NCBI RefSeq assembly: GCF_007197755.1
Contig: NZ_CP041636.1
Coordinates: forward strand, 904,001 to 968,000
Direction: 5' to 3'
Length of the DNA stretch: 64,000 nucleotides
DNA from: Ferrovibrio terrae
Lineage (GTDB): Bacteria > Pseudomonadota > Alphaproteobacteria > Ferrovibrionales > Ferrovibrionaceae
Within the stretch, counting starts at the first letter, position 1. Every line of letters starts with the position of its first letter. Shown here in pieces: positions 1 through 7,867 of the stretch. The notes below the pieces were generated by a model. The model was given only the letters and a program-made list of their open reading frames with translations, made no database searches and had not been told where the DNA came from. Made by a program: the position numbers and the translations under genes.

Positions 1-433
1 GATGCAGTTTGTCGAAGCGGCGGGCGCCGTCGGGTGCGCCGAGCCAGGCAACCTCCAGCGCCGGCGCCAGCACGATGCCCAGCACCGGACGGGTGTTCTC
101 GACCAGCGCGATGTTCACCGTGAATTCGCCATTGCGCTCGATGAATTCACGCGTGCCGTCGAGCGGATCGACCAGCCAGAAGGGCCCGCTGCCGACATTC
201 GGCGCCTCGCCGCGTGCTGCCAGTTCCTCGGCCACCACGGGAATATCCGGCGTCAGTGTGCGCAGGCCGGCGAGGATGATGGCCTCGGCGGCATCATCGG
301 CATCGGTGACCGGGCTGCGGTCGTCTTTCGCGCGCGCCGTAAAGGCTGTGGCATAGACCGCCATGATGGCAGCCCCCGCCTGATGGGCGAGCGGCAGCAG
401 GGCCTGTGCAAGCTTGGCGTGGGATTGCGTCAT
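1..433 (-). CDS. cysQ: 3'(2'),5'-bisphosphate nucleotidase CysQ (3' end cut by window edge)
   Basis: Inositol-monophosphatase-fold, Mg-dependent phosphatase that hydrolyses 3'-phosphoadenosine 5'-phosphate made during sulfate assimilation. The first 144 residues are visible and the C-terminus lies beyond base 1. They show the family signatures in order: KDDRSPVTDAD (about residues 36-46), the metal-binding Glu pair at 69-70, and WLVDPLDGTREFI (86-98) followed by NGEFTVNIAL. The start is the ATG at 431-433, giving MTQSHAKLAQ. A DUF3553 gene sits 7 bp upstream on the same strand, so the two are probably co-transcribed. SuhB-type inositol monophosphatase is the alternative, but the DGTREFI-NGEFTVNIAL block is typical of CysQ. 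Confidence 0.88.
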   Translation of the reverse strand, partial: MTQSHAKLAQALLPLAHQAGAAIMAVYATAFTARAKDDRSPVTDADDAAEAIILAGLRTLTPDIPVVAEELAARGEAPNVGSGPFWLVDPLDGTREFIERNGEFTVNIALVENTRPVLGIVLAPALEVAWLGAPDGARRFDKLH

Positions 434-440
434 TGCGGGA

Positions 441-620
441 TCAGTCTTCTGGCGGCTTGGCCGGGCGCAGCATCGCCTGGTCAGTGTTGATCAGACGTTT
501 ACCGGCATGGAGGAAATTGACGGTGACGCGCGCGCCGATCGCCGACTGGACCTGGCCCGGGCCCCAATCGGGCTGCTGCGGGTTTTCCACCCAGTCGCCC
601 GGAACGAACGGTGCCAGCAT
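441..620 (-). CDS. DUF3553 family small protein
   Basis: A 59-residue protein of unknown function. It is built around the DUF3553 core, with PGDWVENPQQPDWGPGQVQS (residues 7-26) and RVTVNFLHAGKRLI (31-44); small free-standing copies are common in alphaproteobacteria, and the same module occurs at the end of some UvrD helicases. I chose ATG 618-620 because the domain begins right after it and a GAGGCG stretch precedes it. A longer frame reaches 947, but its extra part is an Arg/Pro-rich shadow antisense to chpT. It lies 7 bp before cysQ. The role is unknown; a nucleic-acid-associated function is only suggested by the domain's other occurrence. Confidence 0.75.
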   Translation of the reverse strand: MLAPFVPGDWVENPQQPDWGPGQVQSAIGARVTVNFLHAGKRLINTDQAMLRPAKPPED

Positions 621-736
621 GCGCCTCGCCTGATCTGCTTTCGCTTGCGGTTGCCTGTCTGCTGCAGACATTCTAGACAGGGCATGGCCCGACTGCCACC
701 CGCAGGTGGGCTGATTTACGGAGAGAGCGCCCACGC

Positions 737-1351
737 ATGGCCAGCGAAACCACCGACCTTGTCGCCCTGATCTGCTCGCGGCTGTGCCATGACCTGGCCG
801 GCAGCATCGGCGCGGTGAACAACGGCGTGGAACTGCTGGCCGAGGAAACCGACGCGGCGATGCGCGAGGAAGCCATCGGCCTGATCGCGCAGTCGGCCAG
901 CGACGCGGCGCGGCGCCTGAGTTTCTTCCGCCTGGCGCTGGGCTCATCGGGCAGCATGACCGAACCGATGGCCTATACCGAATTCACGCGTGTGGCCAAG
1001 GCGTATTTCGCAGGCGGCAAGCTGAGCCTGCTGCTGCCGGCCACCACCGAGCCGCTGTCCAAGCCGCTCGGCAAGGCGCTGCTGCTCGGCCTGTCGCTGG
1101 CAGCGCAGGCACTGCCGCGCGGGGGCAGCCTCAGTCTTGTGAAAGATGCCAGGGCGTGGCTGATCCGCGCCGAAGGCACCACCCTGCGCTGGACTGACGA
1201 CGTCGCGCTGGGTCTGGGCGATGGCGCAGTGCCCGCCGAGCCTGTTGCAGCCATCGCGCGCTATGCCCGCGACCTTGCCGCCTCAGCTGGCCATCGCCTG
1301 CAGGCCGAGCCGGGCGAGACATCGCTGGTACTGCGCTTCACGGCCAACTGA
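737..1351 (+). CDS. chpT: Histidine phosphotransferase ChpT
   Basis: ChpT relays phosphate from the CckA hybrid kinase to CtrA and CpdR in the alphaproteobacterial cell-cycle pathway. It is a dimeric, HisKA-like four-helix bundle with a degenerate ATPase-like C-terminal domain and no ATP binding. The 204-residue product has the signature LICSRLCHDLAGSIGAVNNG, with His18 as the expected phospho-acceptor. The rest is the weakly conserved ATPase-like fold ending GETSLVLRF. The neighbour is the relay target itself: ctrA lies convergent 62 bp away beyond a shared terminator, which strongly supports the call. The ATG at 737 follows a GGAGAGAG ribosome-binding stretch. Confidence 0.9.
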   Translation: MASETTDLVALICSRLCHDLAGSIGAVNNGVELLAEETDAAMREEAIGLIAQSASDAARRLSFFRLALGSSGSMTEPMAYTEFTRVAKAYFAGGKLSLLLPATTEPLSKPLGKALLLGLSLAAQALPRGGSLSLVKDARAWLIRAEGTTLRWTDDVALGLGDGAVPAEPVAAIARYARDLAASAGHRLQAEPGETSLVLRFTAN

Positions 1352-1362
1352 CGCTGACGGCA

Positions 1363-1395
1363 CAAAAAAAGCCGGCCTCAAGGGCCGGCTTTTTC
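1363..1395. terminator. Bidirectional intrinsic terminator between chpT and ctrA
   Basis: An 8-bp stem (agccggcc / ggccggct) with a short tcaa-type loop, preceded by a run of A and followed by a run of T. Either strand therefore reads as a Rho-independent terminator, ending both convergent genes. Confidence 0.9.
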
Positions 1396-1413
1396 ATATC
1401 TATACGGCGATGA

Positions 1414-2133
1414 TCAGTGCCCGCCAGCCGCCCGCTTGGCGCCGGCCGCCACCGGCTCGACCTGGTCGCGCAGCACATAGCCGCGGCCCCAGACCGTTTC
1501 GATGTAGTTGTCGCCCTCGGTGGCCGAAGCGATCTTCTTGCGCAGCTTGCAGATGAAGACGTCGATGATCTTCAGCTCCGGCTCGTCCATGCCGCCATAG
1601 AGATGATTGAGGAACATCTCCTTGGTCAGCGTGGTGCCCTTGCGCAGCGAAAGCAGCTCCAGCATCGCGTATTCCTTGCCGGTCAGGTGCAGGCGACCGC
1701 CTTCGACCTCGACCGACTTGGCATCCAGGTTCACCGTCAGCTTGCCGGTCTGGATCACCGATTGGGAATGGCCCTTGGCGCGGCGGACGATGGCGTTGAT
1801 GCGGGCGACCAGCTCGTCCTTGTTGAACGGCTTGGTGATGTAGTCGTCGGCACCGAAGCCCAGACCCTTCACCTTCTTGTCCGGCTCGCCCATGCCCGAG
1901 AGAATCAGGATCGGCGTATTCACCTTGGCCGCGCGCAGCTTCTTCAGCACATCGTAGCCGTGCATGTCGGGCAGGTTCAGGTCGAGCACGATGATGTCGT
2001 AGTCATACAGCTTGCCGAGGTCCAGGCCCTCTTCGCCGTATTCGGTGCGATAGACGTTGAAGCCTTCGGCGCTGAGCATCAGTTCGATGCTCTTGGCCAT
2101 GGAAGCGTCGTCTTCGATCAGCAGCACGCGCAT
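1414..2133 (-). CDS. ctrA: Cell-cycle response regulator CtrA
   Basis: OmpR/PhoB-type master regulator of the alphaproteobacterial cell cycle and motility. The protein has 239 residues. The receiver domain (1-120) has the acidic pair IEDD near residues 6-9, the phospho-acceptor Asp51 in [13 protein letters not shown] and the Lys of ITKPF. The winged-helix domain contains [12 protein letters not shown] and a C-terminal winged part ending [14 protein letters not shown] start at ATG 2131-2133 because all CtrA proteins begin MRVLLIEDD; an in-frame GTG four codons upstream is less likely. The C-terminus ends AAGGH rather than in the Ala-Ala pair that Caulobacter CtrA uses for ClpXP turnover. Chpt is the convergent neighbour and fliI is divergent. 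Confidence 0.97.
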   Translation of the reverse strand: MRVLLIEDDASMAKSIELMLSAEGFNVYRTEYGEEGLDLGKLYDYDIIVLDLNLPDMHGYDVLKKLRAAKVNTPILILSGMGEPDKKVKGLGFGADDYITKPFNKDELVARINAIVRRAKGHSQSVIQTGKLTVNLDAKSVEVEGGRLHLTGKEYAMLELLSLRKGTTLTKEMFLNHLYGGMDEPELKIIDVFICKLRKKIASATEGDNYIETVWGRGYVLRDQVEPVAAGAKRAAGGH

Positions 2134-2222
2134 GGTGCACCCCACGCTTGAAGGTCAGTCTCCGAACTGCGCCGCGAGACGGCCGGATCGGAGTTGGCGT
2201 TTTTCCGCCCGATTCGACGTAG

Positions 2223-2262
2223 TTTACCATTGTTAACAAATGAAGTTAACGCATTTCTTAAC
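2223..2262 (-). promoter_or_regulatory. Cluster of CtrA-type TTAA half-sites upstream of ctrA
   Basis: Within 40 bp lie TTTACCAT (2223-2230), GTTAAC (2232-2237), GTTAAC (2245-2250) and CTTAAC (2257-2262). CtrA recognises TTAA-N7-TTAA. The spacings here are 6, 9 and 8 bp, so none is a perfect box, but the density in an otherwise GC-rich genome and the position 100-130 bp upstream of ctrA suggest autoregulation. Confidence 0.45.
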
Positions 2263-2346
2263 GCATTATTTACACCCGGGCGCGGCCCTGGGTTCCGTGC
2301 TAAAATGCAAGCAAGCGCAGCCCGGCTGCCGGGACTGACGCGGCGC

Positions 2347-2361
2347 TTTACCGGCAGTTAA
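2347..2361 (+). promoter_or_regulatory. CtrA-like box (TTTA-N7-TTAA) upstream of fliI
   Basis: TTTA CCGGCAG TTAA has the exact 7-bp spacing of the CtrA box with one mismatch in the left half-site. It lies 47 bp before the fliI ATG; a further GTTAACC follows at 2389-2395. CtrA control of an early flagellar export operon would fit the known alphaproteobacterial hierarchy. Confidence 0.5.
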
Positions 2362-2408
2362 GGCTTTGACCTGTAGGGTATTTTCTCCGTTAACCCTGTT
2401 GAGGCGCC

Positions 2409-3728
2409 ATGCATAGCCTGCTGATGGATCTGGACCGGATCAAGGACGTGAGCTTCACTGGCCGCGTGACCTCGATCCAGGGCCTGCTGGTCGAGGTGGC
2501 CGGCGTGGAGCGCCATCTGTCCATCGGCTCGCGCGTGCATCTGCAGACCCGCGATCACCGCCAGGTGGAATGCGAAGTGGTCGGCTTCCGCCAGAACCGC
2601 GCCCTGCTGATGCCCTATGGCTCGCTGGAAGGTATCGGCTTGGGCAGCCGCGCCGTGGTGGGCGAAGACCAGCCGGTGATCTATCCCGATGCCAGCTGGC
2701 GCGGCCGCGTCATCGACGGTCTCGGCCGTCCGCTGGATGGCGGCCCGCCGCTGGTGAATGGCACCCGCCCCTATCCTTTGCGCGCCAATCCGCCGCCGGC
2801 CAATTCGCGCAAACGCGTCGGCGCCAAGATCGATCTGGGCGTGCGCTCGATCAACACCTTCATCTCCTGCTGCCGTGGCCAGCGCATGGGCATCTTCGCC
2901 GGTTCGGGCGTGGGTAAATCCGTGCTGCTGTCGATGATGGCGCGCTACACCGAAGCCGATGTCAACGTGGTCGGCCTGATCGGCGAGCGCGGCCGCGAGG
3001 TGCAGGAATTCATCGAGGACGATCTGGGCAAGGCCGGCCTTGCCCGCACCGTGATCGTGGTGGCAACCTCGGACGAACCCGCCCTGGTGCGCCGCCAGGC
3101 CGCCTATATGACGCTGGCGGTGGCGGAGTATTTCCGTGACCAGGGCGCGCAGGTGCTCTGCCTGATGGACTCGGTGACACGCTTTGCCATGGCGCAGCGC
3201 GAGATCGGCCTGTCGGGCGGCGAACCGCCGACCACCAAGGGTTATCCGCCGACCACCTTTGCCGAACTGCCACGGCTTCTCGAGCGTGCAGGTCCGGGCA
3301 CGGAAGACGGCAGCATCACCGGCCTGTTCACGGTGCTGGTCGACGGCGACGACCATAACGAACCGATTGCCGATGCCACGCGCGGTATTCTCGACGGCCA
3401 TATCGTGATGGAACGCGGCATCGCCGAACGCGGCCGCTACCCCGCCATCAACATCCTGCGCTCGATCTCGCGTACCATGCCGGGCTGCAACACCGAGGAC
3501 GAAAACCTGCTGGTGACGCGGGCGCGCCAGCTGATGGCCACCTATGACGACATGGCCGAACTGATCCGGCTCGGCGCCTATCGCAGCGGCTCCGATCCCA
3601 AGGTGGACGAGGCGATCCGCTATCAGCCGATGCTGGAAACCTTCCTCAAGCAGCAGAAGGCCGAGCGCGCCAATCTGGCTTCGGGCTACGAACGGCTGGC
3701 GGAAATCTTCCTGCAGCAGGGCGCGTGA
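2409..3728 (+). CDS. fliI: Flagellar export ATPase FliI
   Basis: Hexameric ATPase of the flagellar type III export apparatus that unfolds and injects rod, hook and filament subunits. It is related to the F1 beta subunit. The 439-residue protein carries Walker A GSGVGKS (165-171), the catalytic-Glu region IGERGREV (191-198), Walker [13 protein letters not shown] (Asp254), and the conserved [18 protein letters not shown] block. The length matches the family. It is followed 14 bp later by fliJ, its regulator, and sits divergent from ctrA, with a CtrA-like box in the shared region. ATG 2409 is preceded by TTGAGGCGCC, a plausible ribosome-binding site. Confidence 0.96.
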   Translation: MHSLLMDLDRIKDVSFTGRVTSIQGLLVEVAGVERHLSIGSRVHLQTRDHRQVECEVVGFRQNRALLMPYGSLEGIGLGSRAVVGEDQPVIYPDASWRGRVIDGLGRPLDGGPPLVNGTRPYPLRANPPPANSRKRVGAKIDLGVRSINTFISCCRGQRMGIFAGSGVGKSVLLSMMARYTEADVNVVGLIGERGREVQEFIEDDLGKAGLARTVIVVATSDEPALVRRQAAYMTLAVAEYFRDQGAQVLCLMDSVTRFAMAQREIGLSGGEPPTTKGYPPTTFAELPRLLERAGPGTEDGSITGLFTVLVDGDDHNEPIADATRGILDGHIVMERGIAERGRYPAINILRSISRTMPGCNTEDENLLVTRARQLMATYDDMAELIRLGAYRSGSDPKVDEAIRYQPMLETFLKQQKAERANLASGYERLAEIFLQQGA

Positions 3729-3742
3729 CGCGGGCCTGACCG

Positions 3743-4180
3743 ATGCGTGGCGTAGGCGGACTGATCCGGTTATGGAAATGGCGGCTCGACGAGCGGCGCC
3801 GCATCGTCGTCGATCTGGAAATCCTGCGCGCCAGCATCGAGCGCCAGATGGCCGCGCTGGATGCCGAACTGGAACACGAGCGCAAGGTGGCGACGCAGAA
3901 TTACACCGCGGGTTTCGGCTTCACGGCGTATCGCCGCATGAACCGCGACCGCCATGCCTATGCCGAAGTGGCGCGTGACCAGACCATCGACCGCATTGCC
4001 GCCGCACAGGAAGAGGTGAACGCCGCTTTCCGCGAGCAGAAAAAATACGAACTGGTGCTTGAGAACTGGGAAAAGCGCGAACGCGCCAAGCAGGAAAAGC
4101 GCGAGCAGGACGAAATGGACGAAGCCGGCCTGCAGGGCTTCCGCCGCCGTCAGGAGCAGGACGGCAAACTGCCGGACTAG
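3743..4180 (+). CDS. fliJ: Flagellar export protein FliJ
   Basis: Small coiled-coil stalk protein of the flagellar export apparatus that couples the FliI ATPase to the FlhA gate and escorts chaperones. The 145-residue product is almost entirely charged helix: LRASIERQMAALDAELEHER in the first half and VLENWEKRERAKQEKREQDE in the second. FliJ sequences diverge quickly, so the call rests on size, coiled-coil composition and its place 14 bp after fliI. The gene ends 4 bp from the end of the convergent EamA transporter gene, with no clear terminator between them. Confidence 0.85.
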   Translation: MRGVGGLIRLWKWRLDERRRIVVDLEILRASIERQMAALDAELEHERKVATQNYTAGFGFTAYRRMNRDRHAYAEVARDQTIDRIAAAQEEVNAAFREQKKYELVLENWEKRERAKQEKREQDEMDEAGLQGFRRRQEQDGKLPD

Positions 4181-4184
4181 CCGG

Positions 4185-5084
4185 TCAGGTCTGCTGTTTC
4201 CGTAGCAACGTGAAGACGCGCCCGTCGATGGCGGCAAGTCCCAGCGCGATTACGCCGAAGCCGGCGAGATGCCGCGGCAGCAGGCTTTCTCCCAGCACCA
4301 GCACGCCCAGCAGGATCGCACTGACCGGCACCAGCAGAGTCACCAGATTCACATTGCTGCCGGCCGCGTTCATGATGCGGAAATAGATCACATAGGCCAG
4401 TGCGGTCGACAGCACGGCAAGACCCGCCAGCGCCGCCAGCACAGGCCAACCCGGAAACGGCAGCCGCCATGGCTGTTCGACCAGCAGCGCCAGCGGCAAA
4501 ATCAGCACGCCCGAGACGATCAACTGTCCGGCGGCCATGACCAGCGGCGCGACGCCGAAGCGCCGGAAGCGACGGCCATAGACGGCGGCACAGGCATAGG
4601 ACAGCGTGGCGAGCAGGCAGGCGCCCTGCGCCAGCAGGTTATCACCGAGCCCGGCCAGCAGGTCCGGTCCCAGCATCACGGCGACGCCGGCCAGCCCCAG
4701 CAGCACGCCGAGGATACGGCCCGGCGTCAGTTTCTCATCCGTGGTGAAGGCATGCGCGACCAGCGCCGTCGAGATCGGCGTGGTGGCATTCAGGATCGAG
4801 GCCAGCCCGCTCGGCATCTGCGCCTGTGCCCAGACAAACAGCGTGAAGGGAATCGCATTGTTCAGAAGCCCCAGGCCAATAAAAGCGAGCCACAGACTGC
4901 TGCCGCGCGGCAGCGCGATCCCCATCCCGCGCAGCACCAGCAACAGCACCAGCATGGCCAGCACGACGCGGGCGGCGACAATGGTGAAGGGTGGCAGCGC
5001 CGTAACGGCGACACCGATGAAAAAGAACGAGCCGCCCCACAGGATCGACAGGGCAATCAACAGCAGCCACGTGCGGGCCGTCAT
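4185..5084 (-). CDS. EamA/DMT-superfamily transporter
   Basis: Inner-membrane drug/metabolite-type transporter with two EamA repeats and about ten membrane segments in 299 residues. The first repeat starts LLLIALSILWGGSFFFIGVA and includes the typical FIGLGLLNNAIPF loop; the second begins near GACLLATLSYACAAVYGRRF and ends LAGFGVIALGLAAI. The substrate cannot be predicted; members export amino acids, drugs or nucleotide precursors. It lies downstream of the large flagellar operon on the same strand (71 bp gap), but nothing links it to motility. Confidence 0.85.
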   Translation of the reverse strand: MTARTWLLLIALSILWGGSFFFIGVAVTALPPFTIVAARVVLAMLVLLLVLRGMGIALPRGSSLWLAFIGLGLLNNAIPFTLFVWAQAQMPSGLASILNATTPISTALVAHAFTTDEKLTPGRILGVLLGLAGVAVMLGPDLLAGLGDNLLAQGACLLATLSYACAAVYGRRFRRFGVAPLVMAAGQLIVSGVLILPLALLVEQPWRLPFPGWPVLAALAGLAVLSTALAYVIYFRIMNAAGSNVNLVTLLVPVSAILLGVLVLGESLLPRHLAGFGVIALGLAAIDGRVFTLLRKQQT

Positions 5085-5155
5085 CCGGGTCTCCGTGCGA
5101 GATACAGGTGATCTAGGGCAATACCCGCAGCCACACTATCCGCAACTTGCGCTTA

Positions 5156-7006
5156 CTATGCTTTGATTTCAGTACTGGGGCCGCGGCTGTCGAGCTCCGG
5201 ACTCGGCCAGAGCAGCGGCTTTTCCCTGTCGTGGAAGCGGAGCGAGCCGGCCATGCCGGTGATCGCCAGCGCCTCTTCAAAGATCGCCGTCACATCGATG
5301 CGGAAGGCCGGGCCGAATTCGGTTTCACTGCGCAGGACCAGGTCGAGCTGCTTGGAGCCGACAAAACCATCGAACTGGATCGGGCCGGTGCTTTCCAGAT
5401 CGAAGTCGATGATGAAGCGCGTCTGCTTCTGGTTCTTCTTCGGGTCCTTGCGGCGACGCATGAAGATCTGGATCGGCTCGACCTTGCCGCCGATCATCAT
5501 CGGCATCACCAGCGCCTGCCAGTCATTGTCACCCTGGCGCTGGTTGAGCTTGCCGAGATCGCGGAAATCGTCATCCAGTTTGTTCAGCAGGTCGGCCCTG
5601 CCGCTCTGCTGCAGCTTGCGCACCGCTTCCGAACCGAGCCAGGCCTGCGCATTGCCCACGGCAGCGGCGGCGATGAACTGCAATGCCGTCGATGCCAGCC
5701 GCGAATTCGGCTGTGGCAGCAATTCGGTCTGCAGTCGCTGCGCCAGTGCGGGATCGGCGGCGCGGATCGCATCCAGCGTGGCCTGCAGATTGGGCCAGCC
5801 GTCATGCAGCCGCGTCAGCACGCCAGCCAGTGGCGCCGGTGTCAACTGTGTCGGCGTTGTCGCCGGCGGCCGCGTGATGCTGCCGAGTGCGAAGGTGATC
5901 TGCGTGCCGGGCGGCAGCGGCTGCGGCAGATTCAGCGACAGCACGCCCTGCGGAGTCGACACCATCACCTGTCCGCCCTGGCCCTGGCCAGTGACGATAC
6001 CGGTGATCGGACCACTCGTGGTCGCCGCGGCCTGCAGGGCGGGTGTCGGTGTCGCCAGAGTCTGTGACAGCGCGGCGGTTGCCTGTGGCAAACCGGCTGG
6101 CGTGGCCGTGGGCAGCACCGGTGGCTGCACGGGTGTCTGCATCTGCGGCGGAGCGGAAGGCTGAGCCGATGGCGGTGGCACGACGGCCTGCGGAAGGCCC
6201 TGCTGCACTGGCACAGAAGAAACAGTGGGCTGCAGGACCGGCGCAGGCGTTGCACTGGATGGCGTCGTCGCCTGCGGCGTGGCGGAGGACGGCAACTGCG
6301 GCGGTGTTCCCGCCGGAACAGTCGGCAGGACGGCGGCTTGGCCCGCGGGTACCGGCGTGGTTGCCGATGCTGCATTGGGCAGAGTGACGGTCTGCACCAC
6401 CACCTGCAGCTGGCTGCCGGCGGGCAATGCAGTTGCACCGGCGTTCGTCGTTGGCGTCAAAAGCACGGCCTGCAGGGTCTGTCCGGCCTGCGGCAACACC
6501 GGCGCGGCTGCAGCAGTTGCCGGCTGCGGCGGCGAAGTGGCGAGCGCGAGCTGTGCCGCCGTCGGTGGCATCGCCTGCGCTGGCATGGGCAGCGGCAACG
6601 TGGTGTTGTTGACGCTGAGCACGGTCGCCTGCTGCGGATTGGCGGGGTTGAGCTGCAGCTTGATCGCCGCATTGAGCGTGGCGAGATTGGCCTGCTCAAA
6701 GGCCTGCGCCAGATTGGTCAGCGCCAGCGTGTTGCCGGCGGCCGTGCGCACCAGCAATGCCGCGGCGTCGCGCGCCACCACCTGCGCCGAGATCTGGCCG
6801 CCCCTGGCCAGTTCGCGCGCGCTGGCGGCAATGTCGGCGGCATCGCCCTGCAGGACGGCAGTGGGAGAGGGCGGCGCCTGTTGTGTCGGCGCAGGCGTGC
6901 CGCCACCCGGCGCCGGTGTCGGCGCGGTTGGCGCAGGCGTTGAGGTAACAGGCGTGTTGCCGGGCATGACCGCCGGCTTGGGTACAACGGGGCCGAGATC
7001 GCTCAC
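5156..7006 (-). CDS. FliK-like, Pro/Ala/Gln-rich flagellar protein (hook-length-control-like)
   Basis: A 616-residue protein at the distal end of the fliF operon. Roughly residues 1-400 are low-complexity, rich in Pro, Ala, Thr and Gln. The last 180 or so are ordered: a helical part (LAQRLQTELLPQPNSRLAST) and a beta-rich end containing TRFIIDFDLESTGPIQFDGF, then LDLVLRSETEFGPAFRIDV. That end resembles the C-terminal domain of FliK, whose beta structure reads out hook length. A genuine fliK lies at 17.6-19.5 kb, so this would be a second, divergent member. GTG 7006 follows GGAGAGG; flhG ends 27 bp upstream. The exact role is inference from position and architecture. Confidence 0.6.
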   Translation of the reverse strand: MSDLGPVVPKPAVMPGNTPVTSTPAPTAPTPAPGGGTPAPTQQAPPSPTAVLQGDAADIAASARELARGGQISAQVVARDAAALLVRTAAGNTLALTNLAQAFEQANLATLNAAIKLQLNPANPQQATVLSVNNTTLPLPMPAQAMPPTAAQLALATSPPQPATAAAAPVLPQAGQTLQAVLLTPTTNAGATALPAGSQLQVVVQTVTLPNAASATTPVPAGQAAVLPTVPAGTPPQLPSSATPQATTPSSATPAPVLQPTVSSVPVQQGLPQAVVPPPSAQPSAPPQMQTPVQPPVLPTATPAGLPQATAALSQTLATPTPALQAAATTSGPITGIVTGQGQGGQVMVSTPQGVLSLNLPQPLPPGTQITFALGSITRPPATTPTQLTPAPLAGVLTRLHDGWPNLQATLDAIRAADPALAQRLQTELLPQPNSRLASTALQFIAAAAVGNAQAWLGSEAVRKLQQSGRADLLNKLDDDFRDLGKLNQRQGDNDWQALVMPMMIGGKVEPIQIFMRRRKDPKKNQKQTRFIIDFDLESTGPIQFDGFVGSKQLDLVLRSETEFGPAFRIDVTAIFEEALAITGMAGSLRFHDREKPLLWPSPELDSRGPSTEIKA

Positions 7007-7033
7007 GCGCCTCTCCGCCCGCTTACGGCAAGA

Positions 7034-7867
7034 TCAGGGCTGCATCGCGACGGGCGCGCGCAGCAGGCTGTTCATCAGGCCTTCGACATCCTCGGCGGCC
7101 TCGCAGGTCGGATGGCGCGTCAGCAGCGGCACCTGGTTGCGGATCGCATCGCGCACCTTGTCGTCACGGCGGATCACACCGGCCAGCGGCGGTGAGTATT
7201 TCAGGAAGTTTTCCGCCGCCTTGTTCAGCTTGGCATAGGTGCGTTCGCCTTCGCGCGTGGTTGGCGCGATATTGATCACCACGCGCACATCGGCGTTGCG
7301 ATCGGCCATGCGGGTCAGCTTGATATAGGCATAGGCATCGGTGAGCGCGGTCGGTTCGTCGTTGGTGACCACCAGCGTGATGCCGGCAACTGCCGAGAAG
7401 GTCCGCACCACGGAATCGACGCCGGCGCCCAGATCGATGATGACGCGGTCATAGCTCTTGGCCAGCTGCATCAGTTCATCGCGCACAACGCTCATGGCTG
7501 GCTGGTCCAGCGTGGCGAGCGAGGCCGAGCCCGACTTGCCGGCGATGATGTCGAAGCCGGCTTCCGACGGCATGATCGCATCGGCCAGGCTGAAGCGGCC
7601 GGCAATCACGCTGCCGAGATCGCGGTCTGGCATCAGGCCGAGCTGGATGTCGACGTTGGCGAGGCCTATATCGCCATCGAACAGCAGCACGCGCTGGCCC
7701 TGGCGCGCGAAGGTATGCGCCAGCGTGACCGAAAGCCAGGTCTTGCCGACACCACCCTTGCCCGAGGCAACGGCGATCACGTTATGCTGGCGCACCGCCG
7801 CAGCAGGATGGCGGACCGGGCGAGCAGGAGAGGACGGCGGAGTCGGCGTCATGGTCATCACGGTCAT
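7034..7867 (-). CDS. flhG: MinD-like flagellar number regulator FlhG/FleN
   Basis: ParA/MinD-family ATPase that limits flagellar number and works with the GTPase FlhF at the pole. The 277-residue protein has the deviant Walker A VASGKGGVGKTWLS (about 33-46, signature Lys36), the switch region LLFDGDIGLANVDIQLG (61-77) and the motif DRVIIDLGAG. It lacks a clear FlrA/FleQ partner in this window; FlbD is the likely flagellar sigma-54 activator here. The ATG overlaps the flhF stop by 4 bp, so the two are translationally coupled. The first 28 residues are Pro/Thr-rich and several alternative ATGs exist. Confidence 0.88.
   Translation of the reverse strand: MTVMTMTPTPPSSPARPVRHPAAAVRQHNVIAVASGKGGVGKTWLSVTLAHTFARQGQRVLLFDGDIGLANVDIQLGLMPDRDLGSVIAGRFSLADAIMPSEAGFDIIAGKSGSASLATLDQPAMSVVRDELMQLAKSYDRVIIDLGAGVDSVVRTFSAVAGITLVVTNDEPTALTDAYAYIKLTRMADRNADVRVVINIAPTTREGERTYAKLNKAAENFLKYSPPLAGVIRRDDKVRDAIRNQVPLLTRHPTCEAAEDVEGLMNSLLRAPVAMQP

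Noticed and set aside
441-947. A 168-residue minus-strand ORF
   Set aside because: Only its last 59 residues (DUF3553) look like protein; the Arg/Pro-rich remainder is antisense to chpT.
2190-2230. Possible sigma-54 promoter (TTGGCGTTTTTCCGCCC) before fliI
   Set aside because: The GG and GC elements are 9 bp apart, not the required 10.
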